This document shows positions 62,987-64,000 of a stretch of DNA of 64,000 nucleotides, piece after piece. The translations under genes and the position numbers were made by a program. The stretch lies in contig DAITBA010000001.1 of assembly GCA_036824005.1 (NCBI GenBank), forward strand, positions 62,001 to 126,000, in the 5' to 3' direction. Source of the stretch: DAITBA01 sp036824005 (GTDB lineage Bacteria > Pseudomonadota > Gammaproteobacteria > Burkholderiales > Rhodocyclaceae). The notes beneath the pieces are model-generated. The model ran no database searches. It worked only from the letters and a program-made list of their open reading frames with translations, and had not been told where the DNA came from. How positions within the stretch are numbered: position 1 is the stretch's first letter; the number at the start of each line of letters is the position of its first letter.

Positions 62987-64000
62987 GCGAGCCTCTCCTC
63001 CGCGATCTCGCGCAGCCAGCCGTCGAGCCGGTCCACCAGCATCTCGCGCTCGAAGTTGGCCTCGAAATAGGCGCGGCCGCGCGCGCCCATCGCCTCGCGC
63101 TCGCGCGGCTGCAGGCAGGCGAGCGCGAGCACCGCATCCGCGAGCGCCTGCGGGTCCTCCGCCGGCGCCGTGAGCCCGGCACCGGCCTCCTCCACCACGC
63201 GCGCGCCCTCGCCGTCCAGCGCCGCGACGATCGGCCGTCCGCAGGCGAGATAGGACTGCACCTTGGAGGGAATGGTGAGCGCGAAGATCGGCTCCTTCTT
63301 CAGCGTCACCAGCAGCGCATCGGCCATGGCGAAGAACTGGGGCATGGACTCGACGTGGTGACGGCCGAGGAGGTGCACGTTGCGCAGGCCACGGGTTCTC
63401 ACCTGCTCCTCCACCCACGGCAGCATGCGGCCGTCGCCGACGATCGCCCAGTGGATGTCGGCCTGCGCCTTGAGCTGCTCGGCGGCGGCGAGGATGGTGC
63501 CGAAATCCTGCGCGGCACCGATGTTGCCGGCGAACATGACGACGAAACCCGATGGCAGGCCCGCCTGCACGCGTGCATCGGGCGTCGCCCGCAGCGGCCG
63601 GTACAGCGCCTCGGCGCTGTTCGGATAGTAGAGGATGCGCTCCCGGCTCACGCCGAGCGCCTCGATCGGCGCGAAGAACGCGCGCGACTGGGCGAGGATG
63701 CGGTCGCAGCCGTCGTAGATCAGCCGCACCAGCTTCTCCACCCAGGCGAGCACCGTCGGCGAGCGCACCGCGCCGGTGGCCGACAGGCTTTCCGGCCACA
63801 GATCCTGCACCCAGAAGAGGATCGGCGCCCGGCGCAGGCGCTTCAGCCACAGCGCGGGCAGCCCAACGGTGATCGGCGAGGGCTCGTAGACCAGGATCGC
63901 GTCGTAGCGCCCGCGGCACAGGAACGGCCCGAGCAGCGTCGCGCTGCACGCGAACGAGAGGTAGTTGAGCGCGAGGGGCAGCGCGCCGCCGCGCCCGCGC
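62974..64000 (-). CDS. family 4 glycosyltransferase, WbuB-like (partial, runs off window)
   Basis: The frame is open from the right edge to a stop at 62974, so the N-terminus is missing. Readable: LVYEPSPITVGLPALWLKR, FWVQDLWPESLSATGAV, a GT-B donor domain (VVMFAGNIGAAQDFGTIL, WAIVGDGRML), and IPSKVQSYLACGRPIVAALDGEG with the EX7E-like region. VQDLWPES and PSKVQSYLACG are typical of WbuB, the L-FucNAc transferase next to fnlABC in E. coli O26-type clusters. Transferring L-FucNAc is inferred from context. Confidence 0.88.
   Translation of the reverse strand, partial: RGRGGALPLALNYLSFACSATLLGPFLCRGRYDAILVYEPSPITVGLPALWLKRLRRAPILFWVQDLWPESLSATGAVRSPTVLAWVEKLVRLIYDGCDRILAQSRAFFAPIEALGVSRERILYYPNSAEALYRPLRATPDARVQAGLPSGFVVMFAGNIGAAQDFGTILAAAEQLKAQADIHWAIVGDGRMLPWVEEQVRTRGLRNVHLLGRHHVESMPQFFAMADALLVTLKKEPIFALTIPSKVQSYLACGRPIVAALDGEGARVVEEAGAGLTAPAEDPQALADAVLALACLQPREREAMGARGRAYFEANFEREMLVDRLDGWLREIAEERLACAS

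Overview
The window is a GC-rich, densely packed stretch of a proteobacterial chromosome, most likely from a betaproteobacterium. The reasoning is gene order and family content: accB-accC-prmA-DUF3426-tpx-PfkB kinase, pcm-rhodanese-tolC beside waaA, and a cytochrome oxidase cluster carrying DUF2244, DUF2909, DUF2970, a 38-residue assembly peptide, ctaG, surf1 and sco. No rRNA, tRNA or CRISPR was recognised. The lineage call is an inference from synteny, not a placement.

Layout. 0-8.4 kb is housekeeping: ferredoxin, coaD, rsmD, a pair of M16 peptidases (one active, one lacking the zinc site), ftsY-ftsE-ftsX, an unusual exported YqgE-family protein, and rpoH behind a perfect CIRCE operator. 8.5-24.3 kb is a respiratory block encoding three different haem-copper oxidases: (i) a two-gene CuA enzyme whose subunit I lacks the cross-linked Tyr and the usual His-His pair (candidate NO reductase or other non-canonical enzyme), (ii) an A2-type aa3-like oxidase (YSHPAV motif) with its own SCO protein, and (iii) an A1-type aa3 oxidase (GHPEV motif) whose subunit II is fused to a cytochrome c domain and an OmpA-like peptidoglycan-binding domain. 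Cytochrome c4, three SCO-like copper chaperones, ctaB, surf1 and ctaG lie among them; haem A synthase (ctaA/cox15) is absent.

24.4-34 kb is again core metabolism: mpl, a conserved hypothetical gene coupled to a TlpA thioredoxin, aroQ, accBC, prmA, a DUF3426 membrane protein, tpx, a PfkB kinase and apaH. 34-41 kb makes surface polysaccharide and LPS core: a WbpM/CapD-like dehydratase, a WecA-like initiating transferase, a UDP-glucuronate epimerase, a WaaE-like transferase, waaC and waaA. 41-52.8 kb holds tolC, a rhodanese, pcm and a five-gene efflux locus (tetR with two adaptor-RND pairs) controlled from a perfect 46-bp palindrome. A divergent MocR-type regulator is broken by a frameshift lying inside a 36-nt palindrome.

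55-58.3 kb has thiC under a TPP riboswitch and an alpha/beta hydrolase. At 58.5 kb yceH is cut by a decayed transposase fragment, and beyond it lies an O-antigen-type cluster for UDP-N-acetyl-L-fucosamine (fnlA, fnlB, fnlC), an SDR and a WbuB-like transferase that runs off the right edge. That junction looks like the edge of an exchanged polysaccharide island.
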